DNA of 39,427 nucleotides from an uncultured Flavobacteriaceae bacterium (lineage in GTDB: Bacteria > Bacteroidota > Bacteroidia > Flavobacteriales > Flavobacteriaceae): contig CALHGE010000071.1 of NCBI GenBank assembly GCA_938029725.1, positions 1-39,427 of the forward strand. Reading direction: 5' to 3'. A program made the translations under genes and the position numbers. A model generated the notes under the pieces. The model searched no databases and was not told the origin of the DNA. It was given only the letters and a program-made list of their open reading frames with translations. The stretch's first letter is position 1. The number at the start of each line of letters is the position of its first letter. This document shows positions 8,053 through 16,945 of this stretch, one piece after another.

Positions 8053-8673
8053 CTAATTTGCTTTCAGAGAGCCTTCAAAAGGAATTCTATTTACTATACT
8101 ACGTCCTAAAGTAATCTCATCTGCATACTCCAATTCATCACCTACCGCAATTCCTCTTGCAATAGTAGACATACTAATTTCAAGCCCGTCTAATTGCTTG
8201 TAGATATAGAAATTGGTCGTATCACCCTCCATCGTAGAACTTAACGCAAAAATGAGCTCTTTTATTTTTCCTTCTTTCGCTTTATTGACGAGAGAATGAA
8301 TCGTTAAATCTTGTGGGCCTACACCTTCCATAGGAGAAATTTTTCCACCAAGAACATGGTATAGTCCTTTAAATTGATTTGTGTTTTCAATAGCCATTAC
8401 ATCTCTAATATCCTCCACAACACAAACTAGGCTTTCATCACGTTTCGGATTTGCGCAAAGCTCACATAACTCCACGTCGGATATATTATGACAGCTGGTA
8501 CAGAATTTTACTGTACTTCGAAGTGTTTCTAAAGCACTTGACAAACGTTGCGTTTGCTCTTTCGGCTGTTTCAACAAGTGCAAAACCAAACGAAGTGCCG
8601 TGCGTTTACCAATTCCTGGTAACTGCGACATTTCATAGACTGCGTTTTCAAGTAGTTTAGATGAAAAATCCAT
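8053..8673 (-). CDS. recR: recombination mediator RecR
   Basis: 206 residues from ATG at 8673. A GTG six codons upstream is possible but unlike the family start [15 protein letters not shown]. The helix-hairpin-helix is [12 protein letters not shown], the C4 zinc finger is Cys58/Cys61/Cys70/Cys73, and a Toprim domain follows ([30 protein letters not shown]). RecR works with RecO (and RecF) to load RecA at gaps during recombinational repair. It is a monocistronic-looking gene diverging from the symporter. A -7 element sits only 5 nt upstream of the ATG, so the message may be leaderless. Confidence 0.96.
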   Translation of the reverse strand: MDFSSKLLENAVYEMSQLPGIGKRTALRLVLHLLKQPKEQTQRLSSALETLRSTVKFCTSCHNISDVELCELCANPKRDESLVCVVEDIRDVMAIENTNQFKGLYHVLGGKISPMEGVGPQDLTIHSLVNKAKEGKIKELIFALSSTMEGDTTNFYIYKQLDGLEISMSTIARGIAVGDELEYADEITLGRSIVNRIPFEGSLKAN

Positions 8674-8678
8674 AGGTA

Positions 8679-8686
8679 CAAAGTTA
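8679..8686 (-). promoter_or_regulatory. -7 element immediately upstream of recR
   Basis: TAACTTTG on the minus strand, an exact TAnnTTTG match ending 5 nt before the recR ATG. This predicts a leaderless or near-leaderless transcript and argues against the GTG start at 8691. No clear -33 element is seen. Confidence 0.5.
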
Positions 8687-8731
8687 CACACTATTTTTAC
8701 TTTTCGTAAATTGCTTTTAAATCAATTCTTC

Positions 8732-10204
8732 ATGACGCCCACCCATATTTTGCTGTTAATCGGCGCTTACTTTCTTGTACTTCTTTTCATATCATATTTT
8801 ACAGGAAAAAACGATTCAAATCTTGATTTCTTTAAAGCAGGAAAATCATCACCTTGGTACTTAGTCGCTTTCGGAATGGTAGGAGCGTCACTTTCAGGGG
8901 TCACTTTTATCTCTGTTCCAGGATGGGTAGAGGCCTCAGAATTTAGCTATATGCAGGTAGTGTTTGGGTACTTTTTGGGGTATTTGATAACAGCATACGT
9001 CTTACTACCTATCTATTACAAACAAAATGTCACCTCAATTTATGAATATCTAGATGAGCGTTTTGGATCGATGAGCTACAAAGTGGGAGCAGTTTCATTT
9101 TTTATATCTAGAGTTTTAGGTGCTGCATTTCGCCTTTTTCTAGTGGCAATCGTTTTACAACAATTTGTCTTTGATGCTTGGAACGTTCCTTTTGAACTTA
9201 CCGTTACCCTATCTATTTTATTGATATGGGTGTACACTTTTCGAGGAGGAATTAAAACAATTGTCTGGACAGACACTTTGCAAACACTATTTATGCTTGT
9301 TTCGGTTGGCTTATCAATCTATTTTATTCTTGGAAAACTAGATTGGACTTTCGCTGACTTCCTAGCCTCCGACGAATTTAAACAATACAACCGTGTCATT
9401 TTTGTTGACAATTTTTTTGAAAAAAAACATTTGCTTAAATCATTCTTCGGAGGCATGTTCGTAACCATCTGTATGACCGGGCTAGATCAAGACATGATGC
9501 AAAAAAATCTCACTTGTAAATCTTTGGGTGATGCTCAAAAAAATATGGTGAGCTTTAGTGTAGTTCTAGTTCTGGTAACCTTTGTGTTTATGCTACTAGG
9601 AGCCCTGTTATACATCTATGCTGACCGTTTTGAAATAGCCATGCCGCTAATGGATGGCAAGCCGAAATCTGATTTACTCTTTCCTGAAATTGCTCTAAAC
9701 AGCGGGCTAGGCATGACCGTTGCCATTACTTTTATGCTAGGCCTTATTGCGGCTGCCTACAGTAGCGCTGACAGCGCATTAACTGCTTTAACCACTTCTT
9801 TTTGCGTTGACTTTTTAGGTATTGAAAACAAACCAGAGGCCAATCGTAAAAAAATCAGGAAAGCCACTCATGTTGGTATGAGTGTCATGCTAATTATTGT
9901 GGTAATCATCTTTAAATATGTACTCAATAGTAATGTCATAGATGGCTTACTAACAGTTGCTTCCTATACCTACGGACCGCTTTTGGGCTTATTTGCTTTT
10001 GGAATTTTCACCAAACACCAACTCAAAGACAACTATGTTTGGATTGTTGCGCTTCTTTCCGTTTTGACAATAATTTTCTTAGGAAGCATTCCTGCTGAGC
10101 GTTTAGGAGGTTATGTTTTTGGCTACGAGCTTCTACCACTGAATGGACTTTTAACTTTCTTCGGTTTGTGGTTAATTCGTAAAAGAAAACCTCTAATAGC
10201 ATAA
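8732..10204 (+). CDS. sodium:solute symporter (SSS family)
   Basis: 490 residues from ATG at 8732. The frame also opens at TTG 8711, adding seven residues, which is less likely. There are about 13 membrane helices. SSS features include [23 protein letters not shown] in helix 1, the STWxTGVTFIS-like [26 protein letters not shown] and [18 protein letters not shown], which carries conserved Na2-site Ser residues. It is an inner-membrane Na+-driven importer. The substrate cannot be assigned, though sugars, sialic acid or inositol-type solutes are common for this subgroup. It stands alone, divergent from recR. Confidence 0.92.
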   Translation: MTPTHILLLIGAYFLVLLFISYFTGKNDSNLDFFKAGKSSPWYLVAFGMVGASLSGVTFISVPGWVEASEFSYMQVVFGYFLGYLITAYVLLPIYYKQNVTSIYEYLDERFGSMSYKVGAVSFFISRVLGAAFRLFLVAIVLQQFVFDAWNVPFELTVTLSILLIWVYTFRGGIKTIVWTDTLQTLFMLVSVGLSIYFILGKLDWTFADFLASDEFKQYNRVIFVDNFFEKKHLLKSFFGGMFVTICMTGLDQDMMQKNLTCKSLGDAQKNMVSFSVVLVLVTFVFMLLGALLYIYADRFEIAMPLMDGKPKSDLLFPEIALNSGLGMTVAITFMLGLIAAAYSSADSALTALTTSFCVDFLGIENKPEANRKKIRKATHVGMSVMLIIVVIIFKYVLNSNVIDGLLTVASYTYGPLLGLFAFGIFTKHQLKDNYVWIVALLSVLTIIFLGSIPAERLGGYVFGYELLPLNGLLTFFGLWLIRKRKPLIA

Positions 10205-10211
10205 GCTAACC

Positions 10212-10239
10212 TATCGATGAACGGACAAAAACATCGATA
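10212..10239. repeat. inverted repeat TATCGATG / CATCGATA downstream of the symporter
   Basis: A perfect 8-bp inverted repeat (10212-10219 and 10232-10239) around a 12-nt loop, 8 bp after the symporter stop. No T tract follows on either strand, so it is not a standard intrinsic terminator. It may stabilise the 3' end of the mRNA. Confidence 0.4.
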
Positions 10240-10298
10240 ATCCACCGGTGCAATGTTAAATTTATATTAATAGATTTCACCATGTAAGCTGCTGTAAA

Positions 10299-10658
10299 TC
10301 AATATTGATTTGTCGACAACAAAACTAGGGTGCAAGCAACCTCCACCTCTATACCCCTGTCTTTAAGTATCTTATACAAGGCTGGGTTTTCAGTACCAGG
10401 GTTAAACAGCACTCTTTTGGGGTTAATTTTTAGAAAATCTTCGTAATATTCAGGCTGACGCGCTGCTCCGATATACAAGGTTATGGTGTGTATGTTTTGA
10501 AAATCGTTTAAATAGTTCTTAATTTGTAGTTCATTTATTTTACCAGCTTTCAATCCGAAAGCCTCGGTTTCTATATTATAGGCCATAAGCCGTTTAACGG
10601 CCAAATTACTATAACGATTTGATTTTAAGGAAGCACCAAAAACAAGTGTTTTTTTCAT
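10299..10658 (-). CDS. CoA-binding domain protein
   Basis: 119 residues forming a single Rossmann-like CoA_binding domain. It begins MKKTLVFGASLKSNRYSNLA, with later ITLYIGAARQPEYYEDFLK and RVLFNPGTENPALYKIL and a final Cys in EVEVACTLVLL. This is the small stand-alone form (YccU-like). A role in binding CoA or another nucleotide is known for the fold, but no specific process is known. It is flanked by gaps of about 95 bp and 210 bp, with the fabH terminator in the latter, so it is transcribed separately. Confidence 0.85.
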   Translation of the reverse strand: MKKTLVFGASLKSNRYSNLAVKRLMAYNIETEAFGLKAGKINELQIKNYLNDFQNIHTITLYIGAARQPEYYEDFLKINPKRVLFNPGTENPALYKILKDRGIEVEVACTLVLLSTNQY

Positions 10659-10815
10659 TTGCTTTTAAATTGTGTTAAAGTTTTAAAGAGGCTGTAATTA
10701 TTTCAAGTTATCTGCATCTTTATAAAGAAAATAGAATATATTAAAACTTTGGTTATTGATGATACTATATGTTTATAGTTAATGGTTAGTGTTTAGTATA
10801 GTTGACTCAATAATA
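10659..10815. other. AT-rich intergenic region, no gene seen
   Basis: The upstream region of the CoA-binding gene. No ORF of useful size and no exact TAnnTTTG on the minus strand near the start codon. It contains several TTAGTGTTTAGTATAG-like AT-rich stretches but no clear repeat. Confidence 0.5.
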
Positions 10816-10843
10816 AAAACCCCGATCTTTTGATCGGGGTTTT
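10816..10843 (-). terminator. terminator of fabH
   Basis: A perfect 12-bp stem, AAAACCCCGATC (10816-10827) with its complement at 10832-10843, around a TTTT loop. A and T runs flank both sides, so it can work in both directions. It lies 25 bp past the fabH stop. Confidence 0.85.
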
Positions 10844-10868
10844 GTTTTATATAAAGTCACTGTAAAGT

Positions 10869-11879
10869 TTACCAGCGCATAATAACGCTACCCCATGTAA
10901 ATCCGCTACCAAATGCTGCTAAAACTACCAAATCTCCTTCTTTAACCTTTCCTTGCTCCCATGCTTCCGTTAGCGCTATAGGTATTGAAGCTGCTGTGGT
11001 ATTTCCGTAGTTCATAATATTATTGAACACCTGGTCATCGGTAAGCGCAAACTTCTTTTGAATAAACTGCGATATGCGCAGATTCGCCTGATGCGGAATT
11101 AACATATCAATAGCAGTTGGAGGTAAATTATTTGCAGCCAAGCCTTCCATGATTACCTCACTGAAGCGTACTACGGCGTTTTTAAAAACAAATTGACCAT
11201 TCATATGTGGCAAATACGATTCATCATCAGGGTTATTGTCAGCGATAATTTCATTCACCCAACGACTACCCATTCCTGGAGCAATCAGAGAAAGTTCTTC
11301 AGCATGCTGCCCTTCAGAATGTAAATGTGTTGATAGAACGCCCTTAGAATTATCTTCTTCTCTAGTTAAAATAGCAGCCCCAGCACCGTCTCCAAAAATT
11401 ACGGAAACACCTCGCCCTCGCGTGGTCATATCTAAGCCTTTAGAATGTATTTCTGAACCGATAACTAAGACATTCTTATACATTCCGCTCTTTATGTACT
11501 GGTCAGCAACTGATATAGCGTATACAAAACCAGAACATTGGTTTCGCACATCTAAAGCGCCAACAGTTTTAATACCCAAATCTCGTTGAACTAAAACCCC
11601 GGGACCAGGAAAGTAATAATCCGGACTCAAAGTAGCAAAAACGATAAAGTCAATATCATCTTTATCAATACCTGCACGCTCGATAGCAATTTTAGCCGCC
11701 TTTACGCCCATCGAAGTAGTGGTATTTCCATCGTCTTTGGCTACATGCCTGCGCTCCTTAATTCCCGTGCGTTCTTGAATCCAAGCATCGGTGGTTTCCA
11801 TTACTTTTGATAAGTCATCATTGGTAACTACGTTCTCAGGAACGTAGTAGCCTAATCCTACTATTTTCGAGTTGTACAT
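10869..11879 (-). CDS. fabH: beta-ketoacyl-ACP synthase III
   Basis: 336 residues. The thiolase-fold Cys-His-Asn triad is visible as Cys115 (RNQCSGFVYA), His263 (IPHQANLRI) and Asn293 (MNYGNTTAASIP). The C-terminal FGSGFTWGSVIMRW is typical. The enzyme condenses an acyl-CoA primer with malonyl-ACP to start fatty acid synthesis. In Flavobacteriaceae branched primers from branched-chain keto acid metabolism are favoured, which fits loosely with the E2 gene nearby. It is monocistronic with a strong terminator. It is not next to plsX/rpmF, so the genome may hold a second fabH elsewhere. Confidence 0.95.
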   Translation of the reverse strand: MYNSKIVGLGYYVPENVVTNDDLSKVMETTDAWIQERTGIKERRHVAKDDGNTTTSMGVKAAKIAIERAGIDKDDIDFIVFATLSPDYYFPGPGVLVQRDLGIKTVGALDVRNQCSGFVYAISVADQYIKSGMYKNVLVIGSEIHSKGLDMTTRGRGVSVIFGDGAGAAILTREEDNSKGVLSTHLHSEGQHAEELSLIAPGMGSRWVNEIIADNNPDDESYLPHMNGQFVFKNAVVRFSEVIMEGLAANNLPPTAIDMLIPHQANLRISQFIQKKFALTDDQVFNNIMNYGNTTAASIPIALTEAWEQGKVKEGDLVVLAAFGSGFTWGSVIMRW

Positions 11880-12041
11880 TATTTTCTGAATTTAAATTCT
11901 TAATGAGTTAACTATTGTTTTGGCCTGATAAGCAAGCTAAGAGTTTTAAAATTAAAATTTCTTACTTTAGAGTAAATTCTATTGAAATCACAGTTGCTGC
12001 TTTTCTAAATCGAATTGAAAGATAATAAAACACTTTACATC

Positions 12042-14498
12042 ATGAAAAAAACAATTCTTATTGTATTTATTTTTGCTACTTTTTGGGGTTTTTCACAAGA
12101 AAACATAGGGTATCAAAAGCCTCCTGCAGCTATTTTAGACCTAGTAGATGCTCCATTAGCACCGTCCGTTATGATCAATGATAGTGGCGAGCAAATGGTA
12201 CTACTATATCGCGATTACTATAAATCAATTGCAGAATTATCAGAGACAGAATTGCGATTGGCTGGTTTGAGAATTAATCCTAAAACCAATATCGGTAGTA
12301 GAACCAATTACTGGAATAATGTAAAAATCAAAACACCAAAAGGAGACAACATAAGACAAGTAACAGGACTTCCAAACCACCCGAGATTAGCAAATTTCAA
12401 ATGGTCTCCTGACCAAAGCAAAATTGCAGCTACCCATACTACAGCAAATGGAGCAGAAGTCTGGGTTTTAGATTTAGAAAAGGCCACAGCCCAAAAATTG
12501 ACCAATGCTAGGGTAAATGCCAATATGCGTAACGCAATTAGTTGGTTTAAAGATGGGGAAAGCCTATTAATAAAGATGCTACCTTCAGATAGAAAGGAAC
12601 TAATAAATGTTGCAGAAGCTGTTCCGGTTGGGCCTACTATTTCATCTAATGATGGAAAGAAAGCACAAAACAGAACCTATCAAGATTTGCTCAAAAACCC
12701 AAATGATGAATTTAATTTTGAACAGTTAGCCCGTTCAGAGTTATATAAAGTAAACTTAGACGGATCAAAATCAAAATGGATGGATGCAAATCTCTACGCA
12801 TCAATAGACTTTTCTCCTGATGGTGAATATGCTATGATCGTTACCATAAGCAGGCCATTCTCATATTTAGTTCCCTATTATAGGTTTCCTTCAAAAACAA
12901 ATGTATACAATAAGAACGGTGGCTTGGTTTCTGAAGTTTTAGAAGTACCCCTAATTGAGGATTTACCCAAAGGTTTTATGGCAGTCCGAACAGGAATGCG
13001 TGAAATCAGCTGGCGAAGTGATAAACCAGCTAGCTTAGTTTATGCCAAAGCATTAGATGGCGGAGACCCAGAAAACGAAGTAGCGTTCAGAGACGAGATA
13101 CTTGAAATAGACGCCCCTTTTGACAAAGCTGGTAAAAGTATACTGAAGACAATTAACCGCTATAGCACTATTGAATGGGGAAACAACAATACGGCCGTCG
13201 CCTATGACTACTGGTGGAACACACGAAATACAAAGACCTATTTGTTCGACCCTTCAAACAAGACTCAAGAACCGAAAATTCTATCAGACCGAAATTATCA
13301 AGACGTTTACAGTGACCCAGGTGAACTGGTAATGGAATTGAACGACTATGGAGAATCAGTTATTGCTTTTAACCAAAATAACGAAGTGTATTTATTAGGA
13401 GATGGCTTCACAAAAGAAGGTCAGTTTCCTTTTGTCGATAAATTCAATCTGCAAACGCAAGAAAAATTAAGATTATATAGCTCAAAAATAGAAGGCAAGA
13501 AAGAAGGTTTAATTGAATACAAGCCTGAAAAAGACGAATTATTAGTCCGTATAGAATCTCCGAATGAATATCCAAACTATTATTACAAGAGTTTGATTAA
13601 ACGCAAAGGAAAAGAACAACTTACAAATTTCAAAAATCCATATAAGAGCATCCAAAATGTTCAAAAAGAAGTCATTACTTACCAAAGAGATGATGGTCTA
13701 GAACTTACTGGAACCTTATACCTTCCTGTGGGTTACAAAAAAGAAAGTAAAGAAAAAAAACCCATGATTTTATGGGCATATCCACGAGAATTTAAAGATA
13801 AAAATAGTGCTTCACAAAATACCCAAAATCCAAATGAGTTTACCTATCCTTTCTGGGGCTCCCCTATTTATTGGGTAACTCAGGGCTATGTCGTTTTAGA
13901 CGAGGCTTCTTTTCCTATTATTGGAGAAAAAGACGAACAGCCTAATGACACCTTTAGAACACAATTGGTTTCTAACGCCAAAGCCGCCATCGATGCAGTT
14001 GATGGACTCGGATATATTGACAGAGAAAAAGTCGCTGTTGGGGGTCATAGTTATGGCGCTTTTATGGTTGCAAATTTACTTTCACACTCTAATTTATTCG
14101 CTGCAGGAATAGCACGCAGTGGTGCTTACAACAGAACATTAACCCCATTTGGTTTTCAAAGTGAAGAGCGTAATTATTGGGAAGCACCTGAGGTATATAA
14201 TACCATGTCGCCTTTTATGCACGCCGAAAAAATGAAAACGCCTTTACTGCTCGTACACGGTGAGGCTGACAATAATTCAGGCACTTATCCTATGCAAAGC
14301 GAACGCTATTTTAACGCGTTAAAAGGGCTGGGTGCTACAGTAAGACTTGTAATGCTACCTAAAGAAAGTCACGGATACCGTGCCAAGGAAAGTATTTTAC
14401 ATCTTTTATGGGAACAGGATCAGTGGTTGAAGACCTATGTAAAACAAGAGGGTTTACCGGTAGATCTAAAGAAAGAGCCTATTGGAAAAGACGACTAG
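12042..14498 (+). CDS. secreted S9 family serine peptidase (prolyl oligopeptidase / glutamyl endopeptidase-like)
   Basis: 818 residues from ATG at 12042. The frame also opens at a TTG nine codons upstream, but the ATG starts the signal peptide MKKTILIVFIFATFWGFSQ. The N-terminal two thirds form a beta-propeller, with DPD-like segments such as FKWSPDQSKIAATHTT. The C-terminal alpha/beta-hydrolase has Ser670 (GGHSYGAFM), Asp743 (HGEADNNSG) and His777 (KESHGYRAKES). This is the S9D-like layout of large Bacteroidota periplasmic peptidases. It probably degrades peptides in the periplasm. Its stop overlaps the convergent aarF-like stop by 4 bp. Confidence 0.9.
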   Translation: MKKTILIVFIFATFWGFSQENIGYQKPPAAILDLVDAPLAPSVMINDSGEQMVLLYRDYYKSIAELSETELRLAGLRINPKTNIGSRTNYWNNVKIKTPKGDNIRQVTGLPNHPRLANFKWSPDQSKIAATHTTANGAEVWVLDLEKATAQKLTNARVNANMRNAISWFKDGESLLIKMLPSDRKELINVAEAVPVGPTISSNDGKKAQNRTYQDLLKNPNDEFNFEQLARSELYKVNLDGSKSKWMDANLYASIDFSPDGEYAMIVTISRPFSYLVPYYRFPSKTNVYNKNGGLVSEVLEVPLIEDLPKGFMAVRTGMREISWRSDKPASLVYAKALDGGDPENEVAFRDEILEIDAPFDKAGKSILKTINRYSTIEWGNNNTAVAYDYWWNTRNTKTYLFDPSNKTQEPKILSDRNYQDVYSDPGELVMELNDYGESVIAFNQNNEVYLLGDGFTKEGQFPFVDKFNLQTQEKLRLYSSKIEGKKEGLIEYKPEKDELLVRIESPNEYPNYYYKSLIKRKGKEQLTNFKNPYKSIQNVQKEVITYQRDDGLELTGTLYLPVGYKKESKEKKPMILWAYPREFKDKNSASQNTQNPNEFTYPFWGSPIYWVTQGYVVLDEASFPIIGEKDEQPNDTFRTQLVSNAKAAIDAVDGLGYIDREKVAVGGHSYGAFMVANLLSHSNLFAAGIARSGAYNRTLTPFGFQSEERNYWEAPEVYNTMSPFMHAEKMKTPLLLVHGEADNNSGTYPMQSERYFNALKGLGATVRLVMLPKESHGYRAKESILHLLWEQDQWLKTYVKQEGLPVDLKKEPIGKDD

Positions 14499-15805
14499 TC
14501 TAGGTACTTTTTAAAATTATTCACCCGAACATTAGCTCGCAGGTCGTGGAGTAGGTTAAAGAGTCCGAAAAAGGTTCGATTCATATACAAAAAGTGTTTT
14601 GAACCTCTATTGCCATTCATTTTTCGTATTTCACTATCGTTTGAAAATTGTTCGGTTAACTCGGCTAAACTATTCCAAAAATCATCGGCTCCAAAATCGA
14701 ATTCCTCCGCATTTAAAGGCGCGGTAAAAAGAGAAAGCATCTCTTTGAACATAGCCTTAAAGAAGATAATTTCTTTAGGCGTATCAGTCTGCGTTAAAAT
14801 TTCTAGTTCATACATTTTCTCTGTGAACTTAGTATCATTCTCAAGAACCTCTTTCTTTGAAAGCTCAAAGTAGGGGAAATAGAATTCATCTGGCACTTCT
14901 TTGATACAGCCGAAATCAATAGCTATTAAATTGCCTTCTTCGCTAACCAAAAAATTACCAGGGTGCGGGTCTGCATGCACTTTTCGAAGTACATGAATTT
15001 GATACATGTAAAAATCCCACAAGGTTTGACCTAAGGTGTCACCTAGCTTTTGAGAAAAATCTGTTTTTGAAAATTCACTGAGATGCGAACCGGTCATCCA
15101 ATCCATAGTGATGATACGCGCACTAGATAGTTCTTCGTAGTATTCTGGAAATTCTAAACCTTCAATTCGTGAACATGAGTTTGTAATTTCTTTACTTTGC
15201 TTAATTTCTAGCAAATAGTCAGTTTCCTCAAACAATTTATCTTCAACTTCTTTAAAATATTTGTCTGAATCTTTTCCTTTAATATTAAACAGTTTTAAAG
15301 CAATAGGTTTCACCAAAGCTAAGTCACTACTTATGCTTTCGGCTACCCCAGGGTACTGTATTTTTACCGCTAGTTGCTTTCCATCTTTAGTAGCCTTGTG
15401 CACCTGTCCAATGCTAGCTGCATTTATAGAATCTCGCTCAAAAGTATCGTATATTTCTTCGGGGTTTTTTCCCATATACTTCTTAAAAGTTTTGCGCACT
15501 AATGGGGCGGAAAGCGGAGGGACAGAAAACTGTGACAGCGAGAATTTATCAACATAAGCCCTGGGAAGTATATTCTTCTCCATACTCAACATCTGGGCTA
15601 CTTTTAAAGCACTTCCTTTAAGCGTTTTTAACCCATCATAGATATCTTCAGCATTGTTTTTGTTAAGCTGTTCTTTTGTCAATTCAGAATTGACTAATTT
15701 TTTACCATAATACTTGACATAATTACCTCCAATTTTAACACCTGTTTTCATCAACTTACTAGCTCTTTCAATCTTACCTGTGGGTATTTTATCTAAGGTC
15801 TTCAT
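14495..15805 (-). CDS. AarF/ABC1/UbiB family atypical kinase
   Basis: 436 residues. The ABC1 core is present: the KxGQ-like motif appears as LKGSALKVAQMLSM (Lys68-Gln71, with Ala where the family has Gly). The Ala-rich nucleotide loop is NAASIGQVHKA (128-138) and the lysine follows in LAVKIQYPG. The catalytic loop is HADPHPGNFLV and the metal-binding motif IAIDFGCIKE. Relatives support isoprenoid-quinone synthesis by lipid-directed ATPase activity. It lies 18 bp downstream of the TetR-like gene, forming a two-gene operon. No ubi or men genes are nearby, so the role in menaquinone metabolism is inference. Confidence 0.88.
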   Translation of the reverse strand: MKTLDKIPTGKIERASKLMKTGVKIGGNYVKYYGKKLVNSELTKEQLNKNNAEDIYDGLKTLKGSALKVAQMLSMEKNILPRAYVDKFSLSQFSVPPLSAPLVRKTFKKYMGKNPEEIYDTFERDSINAASIGQVHKATKDGKQLAVKIQYPGVAESISSDLALVKPIALKLFNIKGKDSDKYFKEVEDKLFEETDYLLEIKQSKEITNSCSRIEGLEFPEYYEELSSARIITMDWMTGSHLSEFSKTDFSQKLGDTLGQTLWDFYMYQIHVLRKVHADPHPGNFLVSEEGNLIAIDFGCIKEVPDEFYFPYFELSKKEVLENDTKFTEKMYELEILTQTDTPKEIIFFKAMFKEMLSLFTAPLNAEEFDFGADDFWNSLAELTEQFSNDSEIRKMNGNRGSKHFLYMNRTFFGLFNLLHDLRANVRVNNFKKYLD

Positions 15806-15823
15806 ATCTTTCGATTCAGGGAG

Positions 15824-16483
15824 TTATGCAAATTTTTCTTTGAACAAGAATTTTCCAAAATCAATGATATTGTCCAATGGTGTATTATCGAAAATATCAA
15901 AAACAGTAGTGATAGATTTTTCTATAGCAAGGTCAGTTTTTTCAAATCCTGCAGAATCATCATCCATCCAAAACTTAAGTATAAATACGAACTGTAGCCA
16001 AGCAGCTTCAGAAAATACTTTCGGACTATGTTTTGTTATTTTCAGCGTTTTATTCGCGTTACCATTCTCAATAAGCTCAGAAGCAAAACCCTTCACATGC
16101 TTTCTCAAGCCCTTGAGTTGGTCCATATTTTGCTGTAATGTCTTGTCTTTGTGCAAAGTAAAAAGCACATAACTCCTGTTTAGGGTAAGCAATTCAAAAA
16201 ATGAGTAAAAAAAGGTAAGCATCTTATCCTTATTAGAAAAAGAATCATACTCTGTATTCTTGGCTATCAAACCTTCTGTATTGGCGTAAAATTTCTTCCA
16301 GATAGCTTTCTGAACACCTTCAACAGAACCGAAATTTTGATAAAATTCAGATTCATCTATGCTATTGGCTTTACAAAACTTATAAACCGATTTCGGCACT
16401 ACTTCATGCTCTAATACATAATCCATGTACATAGAAATAACGAGGTCGTCAGTAATTTTTTTTGCTTTTATTTTTGCAGCCAT
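15824..16483 (-). CDS. TetR-like transcriptional regulator
   Basis: 219 residues. The N-terminus (about 10-60) has the TetR helix-turn-helix pattern: VISMYMDYVLEHEVVPKSVYKFC, then DESEFYQNFGSVEGVQKAIW, where YxxFxSxExxxxA matches the recognition helix of TetR proteins. The C-terminal domain is helical and not related to a ligand class I know. It is the first gene of the operon with the AarF-like kinase. In Flavobacteriaceae these two are, as I recall, often neighbours, so it probably controls or works with the kinase. A near -7 element (TAACTTTA, 16504-16511) lies 20 bp upstream. Confidence 0.75.
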   Translation of the reverse strand: MAAKIKAKKITDDLVISMYMDYVLEHEVVPKSVYKFCKANSIDESEFYQNFGSVEGVQKAIWKKFYANTEGLIAKNTEYDSFSNKDKMLTFFYSFFELLTLNRSYVLFTLHKDKTLQQNMDQLKGLRKHVKGFASELIENGNANKTLKITKHSPKVFSEAAWLQFVFILKFWMDDDSAGFEKTDLAIEKSITTVFDIFDNTPLDNIIDFGKFLFKEKFA

Positions 16484-16569
16484 TATTGAATATTTTATAG
16501 TAGTAAAGTTACGTAATCGGCTAATGTATCAGCGTTAAGTAAAGCCTAATAAATTTGTTTTAACGAATA

Positions 16570-16599
16570 AAAACGTGCTCCCGGGGGAGAGCACGTTTT
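16570..16599 (-). terminator. perfect hairpin with T-run, terminator-like
   Basis: AAAACGTGCTC (16570-16580) pairs perfectly with 16589-16599 around an 8-nt G/C-rich loop. T runs follow on both strands. No coding gene ends here: on the minus strand it sits in the leader of the TetR-like gene. It could be an attenuator or the terminator of a short RNA. Confidence 0.6.
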
Positions 16600-16766
16600 C
16601 CAAACAACCTAACCAATAAAATTGTCAATCAAAAAAAATCTTTTTCATAGCAATTTTAAAATTAACAACAATGTAAATGTACTTATTGTTTAATCTTTAG
16701 CCAAATAAATTAAACAAAAGTTATGTTAAATCTTTTACACTAAGAGCTTTGTCTTTTTTAATGTGT

Positions 16767-16819
16767 CAGTTTGTCATTAATAGGTACTATGGTATTTTTT
16801 TTGACTGTACAGTTTGACA
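16767..16819 (+). promoter_or_regulatory. paired CAGTTTGnCA boxes upstream of htpG
   Basis: CAGTTTGTCA (16767-16776) and CAGTTTGACA (16810-16819) are on the same strand, 43 bp apart, about four helical turns. The second overlaps the palindrome ACTGTACAGT (16804-16813), and TTTGAC recurs at 16800 and 16813. They are 127-179 bp upstream of htpG. Role as heat-shock operator or alternative promoter is inference. Confidence 0.4.
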
Positions 16820-16898
16820 AACAAAAGTAGTTTTCAGATTACCACAATTGCGGTAATCAAATCAAAGACAATTATTAAATAGGTTCCTACCGAAGTTT

Positions 16899-16920
16899 AT
16901 CCTGAGTGAAGATGAAGGAT
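16899..16920. repeat. dispersed CCTGAGnGAAGnnGAAGG-type hairpin element in the htpG leader
   Basis: The sequence ATCCTGAGTGAAG followed by ATGAAGGAT is a slightly diverged copy of the short palindromic repeat (consensus near ATCCTGAGCGAAGTCGAAGGAT) scattered between genes in many bacteria. It ends 25 bp before the htpG ATG. Confidence 0.5.
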
Positions 16921-16945
16921 GGGAATAAAATTAAAGTACTAATTT

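Larger units (their letters stand above)
16484..16945. promoter_or_regulatory. 462-bp divergent regulatory region between the TetR-like gene and htpG
   Basis: There is no ORF. Contents in order: a near -7 for the TetR-like gene (16504-16511), a perfect hairpin (16570-16599), an AT-rich stretch, paired CAGTTTGnCA boxes (16767-16819), and a hairpin repeat close to htpG (16899-16920). The size and density of elements suggest regulated transcription of htpG. Confidence 0.6.

Noticed and set aside
11236..11589. 117-codon open frame antisense to fabH
   Set aside because: fabH is complete with an intact catalytic triad; the frame on the other strand is a by-product.
15780..16172. 130-codon open frame antisense to the TetR-like gene
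   Set aside because: Antisense to a better-supported gene, no motif, no promoter.
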